This document shows positions 1 through 7,028 of a stretch of DNA of 15,381 nucleotides, piece by piece. The position numbers were made by a program, and so were the translations under genes. Origin of the DNA: Vicinamibacteria bacterium (lineage in GTDB: Bacteria > Acidobacteriota > Vicinamibacteria > Vicinamibacterales > UBA2999). The notes under the pieces were generated by a model, which made no database searches, was not told the origin of the DNA, and saw nothing but the letters and a program-made list of their open reading frames with translations. Every line of letters begins with the position of its first letter. Position 1 is the first letter of the stretch. The stretch covers positions 1 through 15,381 of the forward strand of contig JAICEG010000069.1 of NCBI GenBank assembly GCA_025924295.1. Direction: 5' to 3'.

Positions 1-467
1 AGCTGACCGTCGCCATGCGAGGTGGCACCTTCGACCGAATCGCAGTGCTCGCCAGGCGCGGGCGACTTGCCCTGCGGGCATTTGAACAGTCCCTCGACTC
101 GCGCACCGCCACGTTGTCCGTTTCGCAAAGGCACGAGGCCGACGCTGAACACGGTCCCACGTGGGAAACCGCTGACGGAGATGCCTTCGCGGGCGCTCGC
201 GCCGGCACCGCCCATCTCGACCAGCCACGTCGCCGGCTTGCCGTCGGCGTCGCGCACCAGCGCGTCGCGTTTCTCATTGAGTGGCACGAAGGCGATCTGC
301 AGATGCGCGGCGTCAGGGTTGATGCGCTCCACGACACCAGTGAAGACGTACTTGATCGATTGGTCGTACATCGCAAAAGAGTGGTGGGCCGACGGCGTTG
401 CGGCGGTCAGCGCTGCAACAGCGGCCAGTGTGACGCCAGTCACCAATCTCCCTGTCAGTCTCTTCAT
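1..467 (-). CDS. DUF6152 family exported protein (3' end cut off by window)
   Basis: Reading leftward from an ATG at 467, the frame stays open for 155 codons to the window edge, so the C-terminus is missing. The start MKRLTGRLVTGVTLAAVAALTAA is a signal peptide: a basic end, then a hydrophobic core, then a likely cut near PSA. The mature protein begins with HHSFAMYD, the hallmark start of DUF6152 proteins. The following GVVERINPDAAHLQIAF and the phrase WLVEMGGAGA also fit that family. It is probably a small periplasmic protein. Its biochemical role is unknown, and the paired histidines only hint at metal binding. A G-rich stretch (GGGGGAT) about 8 nt upstream of the ATG can act as a weak ribosome site. 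The gene lies downstream of the TonB-dependent receptor on the same strand, but a hairpin and repeat array separate them, so it probably has its own promoter. Confidence 0.82.
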   Translation of the reverse strand, partial: MKRLTGRLVTGVTLAAVAALTAATPSAHHSFAMYDQSIKYVFTGVVERINPDAAHLQIAFVPLNEKRDALVRDADGKPATWLVEMGGAGASAREGISVSGFPRGTVFSVGLVPLRNGQRGGARVEGLFKCPQGKSPAPGEHCDSVEGATSHGDGQ

Positions 468-508
468 CGTGCGCGATCCCCCGTGGACACACCTCGGCCC
501 GTTCGTAA

Positions 509-538
509 CTCGACCGTCAATCTTATCTGTGAGTCGAG
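509..538. promoter_or_regulatory. Inverted repeat upstream of the DUF6152 gene
   Basis: CTCGAC (509-514) and GTCGAG (533-538) are perfect inverted 6-bp arms with an 18-bp spacer. They lie about 42-71 bp upstream of the DUF6152 start codon. On the minus strand the spacer contains TAAGAT, a 4-of-6 match to a -10 box. This could be an operator flanking a promoter, but short dyads are common in GC-rich DNA and no good -35 element is visible. Confidence 0.2.
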
Positions 539-565
539 GGGAACGCAGTTACCCGGATGGGTGAG

Positions 566-596
566 TTCTTGGTCCTTCGTTCTTAGTTCTTAGTTC
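566..596. repeat. Degenerate 7-bp tandem repeat (about 4.4 copies)
   Basis: Read on the plus strand the units are TTCTTGG, TCCTTCG, TTCTTAG, TTCTTAG and a final TTC. They match the consensus TTCTT-N-G of the exact array at 4538-4593, including its TCCTTCG variant. The array starts right where the hairpin at 597-614 ends, just past the stop codon of the TonB-dependent receptor. The transcript of that gene would therefore carry a purine-rich GAACTAAGAAC-type tail. Its role is unknown. Confidence 0.8.
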
Positions 597-614
597 AGGC
601 CGCGTTAGCGGCCT
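597..614 (-). terminator. Hairpin after the TonB-dependent receptor gene
   Basis: AGGCCGC (597-603) and GCGGCCT (608-614) form a perfect 7-bp GC-rich stem with a 4-nt loop (GTTA). The stem starts one base past the stop codon of the receptor. On the minus strand it is followed by purine-rich heptads rather than a U-run, so it is not a textbook intrinsic terminator. It could be a transcription stop needing a factor, or an RNA 3'-end stabiliser. Confidence 0.5.
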
Positions 615-615
615 G

Positions 616-3600
616 CTAGAAGGTGAACTGACCGCCGAATTTCAGGAGGCGCGCGGGCAGGATTGCGCCAGGCCGCAGCCAGGTCGCGCCGTTGGTCCCG
701 TAGTTGCCGTTGCGGGTTGCCACGAAGTTCGCGTTGAACACGTTGTACAGGTCGATGTTCGCCTGCAACCGGGTTCGGCCCATCTCAAATGTGCGTGCGA
801 AGCGCAGGTCCATCTGGTGGGTGCGCTTGTCGTACATCTCTCCGGCTTCGAGCAGGTTGATGGTGACGTTCGCGGCGCCCGAGAGCGGACGGCCGAGCGA
901 CGGCGCCACGACGGCGTTGGTCGCAACGTAGTTGGCGATGAACCCCAGGTTGCTCGTGCCGTTGGTGATCGGATCCAGGACCAGCGTCTGATAGGTCCCG
1001 CTGACCCTGAAGTCCCACGGCAGGGGGTAGGAGGCGATTAGCTTCACCTGCGGCAGCCAATCGCCCTCTTTGTGGCATCCGGTATCGAGGATCGCTGGCG
1101 CCGGACCACCTGCGGCGTTGGTCGGTTGCGACATCTGGCTCGGGTTGTCCAGTTTGCCGACGACATCGCAGTAGTCGGTCATCGTCCTGCCCATGCTGAA
1201 GCCGCCCTGAATCAGGCCACTGTTCGGCAGACGTCCATTCACGGTCACGTCGATGCCGTTGTAGTGCTCCTGCTGCTTGCCGTAGTTGGACGAGCTCGTT
1301 TGAATCGTATCGACGAGGCCGACCTTGCTCGGATTCAGATCGTAGAGGCCGCACATCTGGCCACCGCCGCCACCGGGGAGACGCGAATCGGTCGGCACCG
1401 TGATGCAGAACGGATCGTAGTCCGAGGGAGATGTCAGCAGATTGTCGGTCACGATGAAGTTGCCGAAGACCCTGCGGTAGTAGCCGGCCTGCAGCGAGAT
1501 GTTCGACGCCAGCTCCGTCTGTACCGCGCCCATGAACTCCCAGTTATAGGGGCGCGTTCCGAAGCCGCTCGCCCAGTCGGGGTCGAGACGGAAGTTCGTA
1601 ATCTGCTTGCCGAAATTCGCATTGGGCGACGGGCCCAGTTCGCCGTTGATTGCCGGGTTCAGCGGGTCGCCATCGACGATGTAGTCGCGATCGATGTCGT
1701 TCCAGGCGCGGCTGATCTGGCTCACGGAGGCGCGCGTCGGCACGACGAGCGCGGTCGACTGCGTGAGACGCTCCTGCATGACGTAGCGGCTGGCGGCGGC
1801 TTTCAGTGCCGTCTTGCCGGTGCCGAACGGGTCGTATGAGACCGCAATGCGCGGGCTCAGATCCTTCCAGCTGAGGACGTCGGCTCCCTCGAAGTGCTCG
1901 GCAACGGGCACGTAGCGGCGTGGCGCCACATCGAAATCCGGGTAGCTCGAGTTGAGGTAGTCGAACCGGAGACCGGCGTTGATGGTCCACTTGTTCAGCG
2001 AGATCTGATCCTGGACGTAGACGCCCGCCGGATTCATCGTCTGCGGATCGGGCCAGGGCGTCGTGTAGAACGTGACCTGGTTCGGGACTCCATTGATCGT
2101 GCGGTAGCTCGCGTCCTCGGCCATGCAATCAGTGCGTGGCGCGCCGGTCGTGCCGCACTGTTCACGCGTGCCCGGCATCGAGAACGTCATGTAGTCATCA
2201 GGCTTGATCTGCGCCGCCCAGTCCCATCCGACCTTCAGGTTGTGCGTGCTGGTGCTGTAGGTGAGAGAGGCGCGCGTGGTGTAGACCAGCTGCCCGGTGT
2301 ACGCGGAGGTGGCGAGTCCGCCGAACGTAATGCCCGATCCCTGGTCCACGACCTGCGACCTCGTGGACGTGTCGGTGGGATCGCGGACGAAGTCATGGAA
2401 GTAGCGCGACCCAGTGACATCCAGGAGCAGACGGTTGGAGCGCGTGGAGGTCCACTTCACGAGCTCGACGTGTCCCGGTGCGTACCACTGCTGGCCCGCT
2501 TCGGGCGCCACGGTGCCGGTGACGGACGAGTGATACCAGTGCGTCACGTTGCGCATCAACAGGACGTTGATACGGTCCTTCGGTGATGCCTGCCATGTGG
2601 TGTTGACGTTGAAGTCGTAGCTCAATTGATCCGCGTTCGCCGGCCGATCGAGATCCGCTTCGTAGATCCAGTCAGACGGGTTCTTGTCGTACCACATTCC
2701 GCCGATGTAGCTGTCGGTGTACTGGTAGCGGAATCCTCCGAAGAACCAGATCTTGTCCCGGGCGATCGGGCCACCGAAGACCGGGTTGAAATCGACCATG
2801 TCCTTGACCTTGGCTTCCGCCGTCAGTCCCTGCGCGCGAAGTTCATCGTCGAGGTTGCTGGCCTGGAGCGCGCTGCCGGTGCCGGTCAGGAAGATCGATC
2901 CGCTGTACGAATTGCCACCGACCTTGGGAATGGCGTTGACGGTGAACCCGCCGTACGCGAGTTCGGCCGGCAGCGACGAGTAGCGCATGTCGTATTCCTG
3001 CACGGTGCCGTCGGGAAGATTGATGCGCGACTTGCCGATGTTGTCGATGAGGGTCATCGGGATGCCATAGGTGCCGATCGTCTGGTCGTACTGGCTGCTC
3101 CCGTGAATCTGTGCCGCCGCGTACGTATAACCGGCGGTGCCGCCTGCGTCCACGTTCGGCCCCCCTGCGGTCGTGATCGTCACGCCCGGCACCAGCGTCA
3201 TCAGGCTGCCGATGACACGCGCGGTCGGCGTCGCGTCGAGCACGTCGCGCGTGAGCACCTGCGTCTGTGCGACGTTGCGGACGTCAACCATCGGGCTCGA
3301 GCCCGACACGGTGATCGTTTCCGTGAGCGTCCCGGTTGCCAGCTCGACGTTCACCGAGGCGGCAAAACCTGCGGTGAGAGTGATGCCGTCGCGCTGCACC
3401 ACCGAGAAGCCAGGAAGGGTGAATGTGATTCTGTAGGTGCCGGGCTGAAGATCGAGAAGCTGGTAGCGGCCGTTTCCCTCTGACACACCGATGCGGGCCT
3501 TCCCGATCAACACCGGGCTACTGGCTTCGACGGTGACGCCCGGCAGTACTCCGCCGGTCGAATCGGTCACCGTACCGCTGATACTTGCGTTCTGTTGCGC

Positions 3601-3663
3601 TACGGCCGGGGTAGCGGCCAACACGCACACTAACGACCAGCCCAGATGCCGCAAAGCGCCCAT
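616..3663 (-). CDS. TonB-dependent receptor with carboxypeptidase-regulatory domain (Oar-like)
   Basis: This 1015-residue outer-membrane transporter starts with a signal peptide (1-22, ending TPAVA). An Ig-like carboxypeptidase-regulatory domain follows at about 25-110, with ISGTVTDSTGGVLPGVTV and GRYQLLDLQPGTYRITFTLPGF. A plug region comes next at about 115-250, with ETITVSGSSPMVDV. The rest is a long beta-barrel ending in phenylalanine (GGQFTF), the usual signal for barrel insertion. Such Oar-like receptors are greatly expanded in Acidobacteriota; the substrate cannot be told from the sequence, with peptides or glycans being common guesses. The start is well supported by AGGAGG seven bases before the ATG. 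The 159-bp upstream gap holds a 13-bp dyad and suggests its own promoter. No frameshift or missing segment is evident, and the length is normal for the family. Confidence 0.93.
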   Translation of the reverse strand: MGALRHLGWSLVCVLAATPAVAQQNASISGTVTDSTGGVLPGVTVEASSPVLIGKARIGVSEGNGRYQLLDLQPGTYRITFTLPGFSVVQRDGITLTAGFAASVNVELATGTLTETITVSGSSPMVDVRNVAQTQVLTRDVLDATPTARVIGSLMTLVPGVTITTAGGPNVDAGGTAGYTYAAAQIHGSSQYDQTIGTYGIPMTLIDNIGKSRINLPDGTVQEYDMRYSSLPAELAYGGFTVNAIPKVGGNSYSGSIFLTGTGSALQASNLDDELRAQGLTAEAKVKDMVDFNPVFGGPIARDKIWFFGGFRYQYTDSYIGGMWYDKNPSDWIYEADLDRPANADQLSYDFNVNTTWQASPKDRINVLLMRNVTHWYHSSVTGTVAPEAGQQWYAPGHVELVKWTSTRSNRLLLDVTGSRYFHDFVRDPTDTSTRSQVVDQGSGITFGGLATSAYTGQLVYTTRASLTYSTSTHNLKVGWDWAAQIKPDDYMTFSMPGTREQCGTTGAPRTDCMAEDASYRTINGVPNQVTFYTTPWPDPQTMNPAGVYVQDQISLNKWTINAGLRFDYLNSSYPDFDVAPRRYVPVAEHFEGADVLSWKDLSPRIAVSYDPFGTGKTALKAAASRYVMQERLTQSTALVVPTRASVSQISRAWNDIDRDYIVDGDPLNPAINGELGPSPNANFGKQITNFRLDPDWASGFGTRPYNWEFMGAVQTELASNISLQAGYYRRVFGNFIVTDNLLTSPSDYDPFCITVPTDSRLPGGGGGQMCGLYDLNPSKVGLVDTIQTSSSNYGKQQEHYNGIDVTVNGRLPNSGLIQGGFSMGRTMTDYCDVVGKLDNPSQMSQPTNAAGGPAPAILDTGCHKEGDWLPQVKLIASYPLPWDFRVSGTYQTLVLDPITNGTSNLGFIANYVATNAVVAPSLGRPLSGAANVTINLLEAGEMYDKRTHQMDLRFARTFEMGRTRLQANIDLYNVFNANFVATRNGNYGTNGATWLRPGAILPARLLKFGGQFTF

Positions 3664-3670
3664 GATCCGG

Positions 3671-3676
3671 CCTCCT
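3671..3676 (-). promoter_or_regulatory. Strong ribosome binding site of the TonB-dependent receptor
   Basis: On the minus strand this reads AGGAGG, a full Shine-Dalgarno match, with 7 nt before the ATG at 3663. It fixes that start codon. It contrasts with the DUF1800, DUF1501 and Rieske genes further upstream, which have weak or no such sites. Confidence 0.85.
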
Positions 3677-3751
3677 GCTGCGCTGTTTCCGCACGAAGAG
3701 TCCCGCCGATGGAGTACGCGCTGGCTCGGTCCCGATTGATCTGTCGATGAA

Positions 3752-3764
3752 GCTGACAGTCAGC
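3752..3764. promoter_or_regulatory. 13-bp perfect dyad upstream of the TonB-dependent receptor
   Basis: GCTGAC and GTCAGC flank a single central A, giving a 13-bp perfect palindrome about 90-100 bp upstream of the receptor start. Such a tight dyad suits binding by a dimeric regulator more than an RNA hairpin, because the loop would be too small. No strong -10/-35 pair is visible beside it. One copy only was noticed in the window. Confidence 0.3.
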
Positions 3765-3822
3765 GGCGTAGGTGTAGACGATCTCGCACGCGAACGCAAT
3801 TCCAAGTGTTTGGTATGTGGAC

Positions 3823-4497
3823 TTACTGCGCTCCAGACGATCCGCCGAGCGCGCGATCGATCCGAGGAAGGACCTCCTCGTACGCCTTGAGGATCTCCGG
3901 ATCGAAGAAGCGGAGGTCTCCCAGGTACCAGAGCACAGGGCGCCAGAACGCCGCAGGATCCTGCGTGGGCGAGCGTCCGAAGATGATGGTCGGTGCGACG
4001 GTCGCCTGGTGGCTGGCGTAACCCTGTTGAAGGGTGTAGACGCGCGAGAGCGCAAAGGAGAGGTCCGCGTCCATGTATGCCAGCGCCTGCGTCGCGATGG
4101 CCAGGTCCCACGCCGCCTGTTCGAAGAAGACGGGACCGAGGCCTTGCGACATGTTTATGCTGGCGGCCCCTTTGGTGTCGAAGTACGCCCGAACCTGCTT
4201 TTCCAGCGTGGCGTGATAGTCCACCTTGGCCGCGACGGCGTTGCGGTTGGTTCGGATCTCGGTGCGAAAGCGCCGGAGTGCGTCGTTGGCGAGCTCACGC
4301 TGTTCGGTCCGCTCGCGCCACTGTTCGCCCATCAGCCCGAGGAACACGCCGCCGCTGATCAGCAGCACCTCGAGTCCGATCATCAGGATCGATTTGCCGT
4401 GATGCGGGGTGGTGACGAGCGCCGGCTGCGTGGGTGTCGCTGCGTGTTGCGGTGGGCCGGTGGGCTCGTCGAGTCTTGCGGTGTCGTCCTGTGTCAT
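3823..4497 (-). CDS. Single-pass membrane protein, DUF6090-like architecture
   Basis: This 224-residue protein has a polar Pro/Thr/His-rich N-terminus (1-36). One hydrophobic segment follows (about 37-57, ILMIGLEVLLISGGVFLGLM). Right after it comes a charged, probably helical stretch, EQWRERTEQRELANDALRRF and EIRTNRNAV. This order, with a Trp and acidic and basic residues just after the helix and an EI..N motif, is typical of DUF6090-like proteins, whose function is unknown. The rest looks alpha-helical and would lie on the far side of the membrane. I make the family link by eye and it is uncertain. The ATG at 4497 has no clear ribosome site and lies 4 nt after a 9-bp inverted repeat, so its translation may be restrained. 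It follows the porin gene after a 96-bp spacer and precedes the TonB-dependent receptor. Confidence 0.78.
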   Translation of the reverse strand: MTQDDTARLDEPTGPPQHAATPTQPALVTTPHHGKSILMIGLEVLLISGGVFLGLMGEQWRERTEQRELANDALRRFRTEIRTNRNAVAAKVDYHATLEKQVRAYFDTKGAASINMSQGLGPVFFEQAAWDLAIATQALAYMDADLSFALSRVYTLQQGYASHQATVAPTIIFGRSPTQDPAAFWRPVLWYLGDLRFFDPEILKAYEEVLPRIDRALGGSSGAQ

Positions 4498-4501
4498 CGC
4501 G

Positions 4502-4530
4502 GCGGAATCCTACCATTGGGTGGATTCCGC
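4502..4530 (-). terminator. 9-bp inverted repeat between porin and membrane-protein genes
   Basis: GCGGAATCC (4502-4510) and GGATTCCGC (4522-4530) are perfect inverted arms with an 11-nt loop. On the minus-strand transcript the hairpin forms after the porin stop codon and the 7-bp repeat array. It ends 4 nt before the ATG of the next gene. It could end porin transcripts, although it has no U-run, or hide the ribosome entry site of the next gene. Both could be true. Confidence 0.5.
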
Positions 4531-4537
4531 TCTCTGG

Positions 4538-4593
4538 TTCTTCGTCCTTCGTTCTTCGTTCTTCGTCCTTCGTTCTTCGTTCTTCGTTCTTCG
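4538..4593. repeat. Eight exact 7-bp tandem repeats (TTCTTCG / TCCTTCG)
   Basis: Fifty-six bases are divided without remainder into eight heptads. Units 2 and 5 are TCCTTCG and the other six are TTCTTCG. The array abuts the porin stop codon (TAA on the minus strand at 4594-4596). Translated on the plus strand it gives a meaningless FVLRSSF-type peptide, so it is not coding there. A degenerate copy of the same array sits past the stop codon of the TonB-dependent receptor at 566-596. Its mechanism and role are unknown. Confidence 0.93.
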
Positions 4594-5754
4594 TTAGAAC
4601 TCGATATGCGTCTGCCCGAGCAGTCGGCGCTCGAGCAGTTGCGAGTTCGACGTCTGAACGCTCTGCTCGAGCGAGACCACGACACCCAGCCGTGCGCGCG
4701 AGATCTGGCTCCAGTGCGCGCCGCCGATGACCATGCGCCGCTGCGAGTCGCTGTCGTTCGAGCCGTCCGGGTCGAGGAAATCGAGACCACCGATGACCGA
4801 CCAGCCAGTCGGACCCTGGCGGCCTTCACCGAAGAACGAGAAGCCGCGGCGCTCGATGTCCACCGCGACGAATGGGTTGTCGGTCGCCGACAGATACTGC
4901 GCGGTGAGGACGATGTTGTCGGTTTCGTAGCTGCCCATCCCGATTGCGACGTTGCGTGGTCGATCGCGCGCGTACCACCCGTACTGGTAGAAGCCCGAGA
5001 CGGTGACCTTGCCGAGCTCGCTGTCCTCCGAGAATGGGCGGAACGTCGCGCGGCCGTCGATGCTCTTGTACTTGTCGATCTCGGCGCGCCCCTGACCCTC
5101 GCCGTTGTACACGCCGACGTGGAACTCGCTGCGCTCCCTGCTGTACTTGGCGCTGACGCCGAGGTCCGTCGTGCCTGGAATCAATCCGAGGCGTTCCGAG
5201 AAGAACGGCCCGATCACGCGATAGCGGTTGACGGTTTCCTCGAAGGCGAGCCAGGGCATCTCGTGCAAGCCGAACATGATCGCGATGGTGTCAGTCGCCT
5301 GCACATCGAGCGACGCATACTCGAGTCGCAGCGCGAGGTTCTGATTGAGGCTGGCATCGGTCGTCGGCCGCACGTCCGGCGTGAAGCGGACGCGGATGCG
5401 ATCCGAAAGCTGGGCGTTGATGTTCAGATAACCGCGCGTGACGTCGAACGCGTTGTAGCCGTTCGATTCGTGCAGCTGCGCCTGATACTGCAGGAACGTC
5501 AGGATCCCGAACGTCACTGAAGGATAGCTGCTGCTGAGCGGTGTCGTCCGATCGGGTGCTTGCGCCGCGGCCGCGGCCGCCGCCGCCGCGCTCACCGGTG
5601 CTGACTCCGGGGCCGGTGTGACAGTCGCGCGTGCGGGTCCATCCTCAGAAACAGGAGCAGGCGCCGGTGTGGCTGGCTTCGTCGTGGTGGTCTGCGCCAA
5701 CGCCGCACCAGGCAGCGTCAACCAGACGATGGCGGTCAGAGCAATGCGATTCAT
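4594..5754 (-). CDS. Outer-membrane porin (OprO/OprP-like beta-barrel)
   Basis: The 386-residue product begins with a signal peptide (MNRIALTAIVWLTLPGAALAQ). A Pro/Ala/Thr-rich linker follows (about 21-70) and includes a run of nine alanines. After that comes a porin barrel starting at YPSVTFGILTFLQYQAQL, with alternating aromatic strands, RVRFTPDVRPTTDASLNQNLALRLEYASL, and a C-terminal phenylalanine (THIEF). The fold resembles phosphate-selective-type or general porins, but selectivity cannot be read from it. I chose the ATG at 5754 because AGGTGA lies 5 nt upstream of it. An in-frame GTG at 5763 directly abuts the DUF1501 stop codon and sits inside that ribosome site. The 9-nt gap to DUF1501 indicates translational coupling. 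It is the last gene of the Rieske-DUF1800-DUF1501 run, and the repeat array starts directly after its stop codon. Confidence 0.87.
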   Translation of the reverse strand: MNRIALTAIVWLTLPGAALAQTTTTKPATPAPAPVSEDGPARATVTPAPESAPVSAAAAAAAAAQAPDRTTPLSSSYPSVTFGILTFLQYQAQLHESNGYNAFDVTRGYLNINAQLSDRIRVRFTPDVRPTTDASLNQNLALRLEYASLDVQATDTIAIMFGLHEMPWLAFEETVNRYRVIGPFFSERLGLIPGTTDLGVSAKYSRERSEFHVGVYNGEGQGRAEIDKYKSIDGRATFRPFSEDSELGKVTVSGFYQYGWYARDRPRNVAIGMGSYETDNIVLTAQYLSATDNPFVAVDIERRGFSFFGEGRQGPTGWSVIGGLDFLDPDGSNDSDSQRRMVIGGAHWSQISRARLGVVVSLEQSVQTSNSQLLERRLLGQTHIEF

Positions 5755-5763
5755 GTGTTTCAC

Positions 5764-7020
5764 CTAGAAGATGGCCGGCGCGCCGGCACGAAAGTCACCG
5801 CCGAGAATCGGCACCGAGTTCACGCCCAACCACTGATCGAGCAACCTGGCGTACACGGATCGGAAGTCGGTCTCGTAGCGCACGTCGCCGGAGCTGTTCT
5901 CGAGCGTGGGATGGCCGGGCGAGAGCGCCGCCGCTGTGCCGTGAATACCACCGCGCACCGACCCACCGAGCACCATCATCAAGCCCGCGGCACCGTGGTC
6001 GGTGCCCGCGCTGCCGTTCTCGGAGATGCGCCGGCCGAACTCGGAGAAGACGATCACGGTCGTATCGCCGGCGAGACCCTGGTTGCGTATGTCGACATAG
6101 AACGCCGACAATCCGTCTCCCAGCGTGCCCATCAGGCTCGCGTAGTCGCCCCCGCCGCCCCCGCCCTGCCCGGCATGCGTGTCGTAGCCGCCGGTCTGCA
6201 GCCAGAACACACGCGAGCCGATGCCGCGCACGATTGCGCCTGCCACGGTTTGCAGCGCATCAGCGAAACCACCATCCGGATATGCGACAGTCGGCGTATA
6301 GGACGTTGCGAGCGCCACGCGATCGAGGGTCTCGATGGCTCCGCGCGCGGTGCTGTTCACGAACGCCAGGTGCGGCCGCCCGCTCGCGGGATTGCTCGCC
6401 ATGATCTGCGCCGCGGCACGCTCCTGCGCTGCGGCGGCACCGCGGTTCGGACTCGCAAACGAGTACGTGCTCGCGTTCGGAATCGCCGGCACACCGCTGG
6501 TTCCGGAGATCAGCGCGCGCGGGGTCTCGGCGGTCGTATTCCATGCCGCGAGCGCATCCAGTGGCCGAGGCAGCGCATCGAGATAGCGACCGAGCCAGCC
6601 CGAACCGGTCGATGCCTGCGGGTTGGCAGTTCCCCAGATGTCGGTCGCCTCGAAATGCGATCGACTCGAGTTCGCGTAGCCCGTGCGCTGGACGAGCGCG
6701 AGTCGCCCTTCGTTGAAGATGTTCAGAAGACCACCGAGGCGTGGATGCAGACCGAGCGCCTGGCCGGCGGAGTCGCTGCCGACCTGCAGCACCTGGCCGG
6801 CCGGCACGGCAATCGATGGCCTGCGACTGTAGTACGCCGGGTCGCGATAGGACACGAGCGTGTTCAACGCATCGTTGCCGCCGCCAAGGTAGACGACGAC
6901 GAGGTTGCGTGTCCGAACGCTTTGTGCCTCGGCAATCGCGGTGAGGAACGAAGGCGCGGCTATTCCGAACGAGACCGTCGCGACGCCGTTGCGGATGAAT
7001 AGTCGTCGAGAGATATCCAT
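5764..7020 (-). CDS. DUF1501 protein with Tat signal (alkaline-phosphatase-like fold)
   Basis: This is a 418-residue protein. It starts with a twin-arginine signal (SRRLFIRN, residues 4-11) and a hydrophobic stretch, and is probably cut after AEAQ. DUF1501 belongs to the alkaline phosphatase/sulfatase clan. The visible family motifs are VVVYLGGGNDALNT (41-54), GGYDTH (277-282) with its Asp/His pair, SEFGRRISENGS (326-337) and TDHG (340-343). These Asp and His residues are candidate metal ligands, but no substrate is known for the family. A run of six glycines follows GGYDTHAGQ. The start is the ATG at 7020, 8 nt past the DUF1800 stop codon. A longer frame reaching 7341 would overlap DUF1800 by over 300 bases and would lose the N-terminal Tat motif, so I rejected it. 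DUF1501 usually neighbours DUF1800, as here, which suggests that they work together. Confidence 0.92.
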   Translation of the reverse strand: MDISRRLFIRNGVATVSFGIAAPSFLTAIAEAQSVRTRNLVVVYLGGGNDALNTLVSYRDPAYYSRRPSIAVPAGQVLQVGSDSAGQALGLHPRLGGLLNIFNEGRLALVQRTGYANSSRSHFEATDIWGTANPQASTGSGWLGRYLDALPRPLDALAAWNTTAETPRALISGTSGVPAIPNASTYSFASPNRGAAAAQERAAAQIMASNPASGRPHLAFVNSTARGAIETLDRVALATSYTPTVAYPDGGFADALQTVAGAIVRGIGSRVFWLQTGGYDTHAGQGGGGGGDYASLMGTLGDGLSAFYVDIRNQGLAGDTTVIVFSEFGRRISENGSAGTDHGAAGLMMVLGGSVRGGIHGTAAALSPGHPTLENSSGDVRYETDFRSVYARLLDQWLGVNSVPILGGDFRAGAPAIF

Positions 7021-7028
7021 ATGCGCGT

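Noticed and set aside
4409..4597. Small plus-strand ORFs coding FVLRSSF-type repeats
   Set aside because: They are only translations of the 7-bp DNA repeat; all frames give repetitive peptides and there is no ribosome site.
3817..5520. Plus-strand open frame of 567 codons
   Set aside because: It lies opposite the porin and membrane-protein genes, includes the heptad array as FVLRPSF repeats, and has charged, low-complexity composition without domains. It is a GC-rich antisense shadow.
5555..5600. GCC/GCG-rich triplet run as a microsatellite or repeat element
   Set aside because: It codes the in-frame alanine run of the porin linker and needs no other explanation.
5755..7002. Plus-strand open frame of 415 codons
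   Set aside because: It is entirely antisense to the well-supported DUF1501 gene and is Arg/Ala/His-rich with no recognisable domain.
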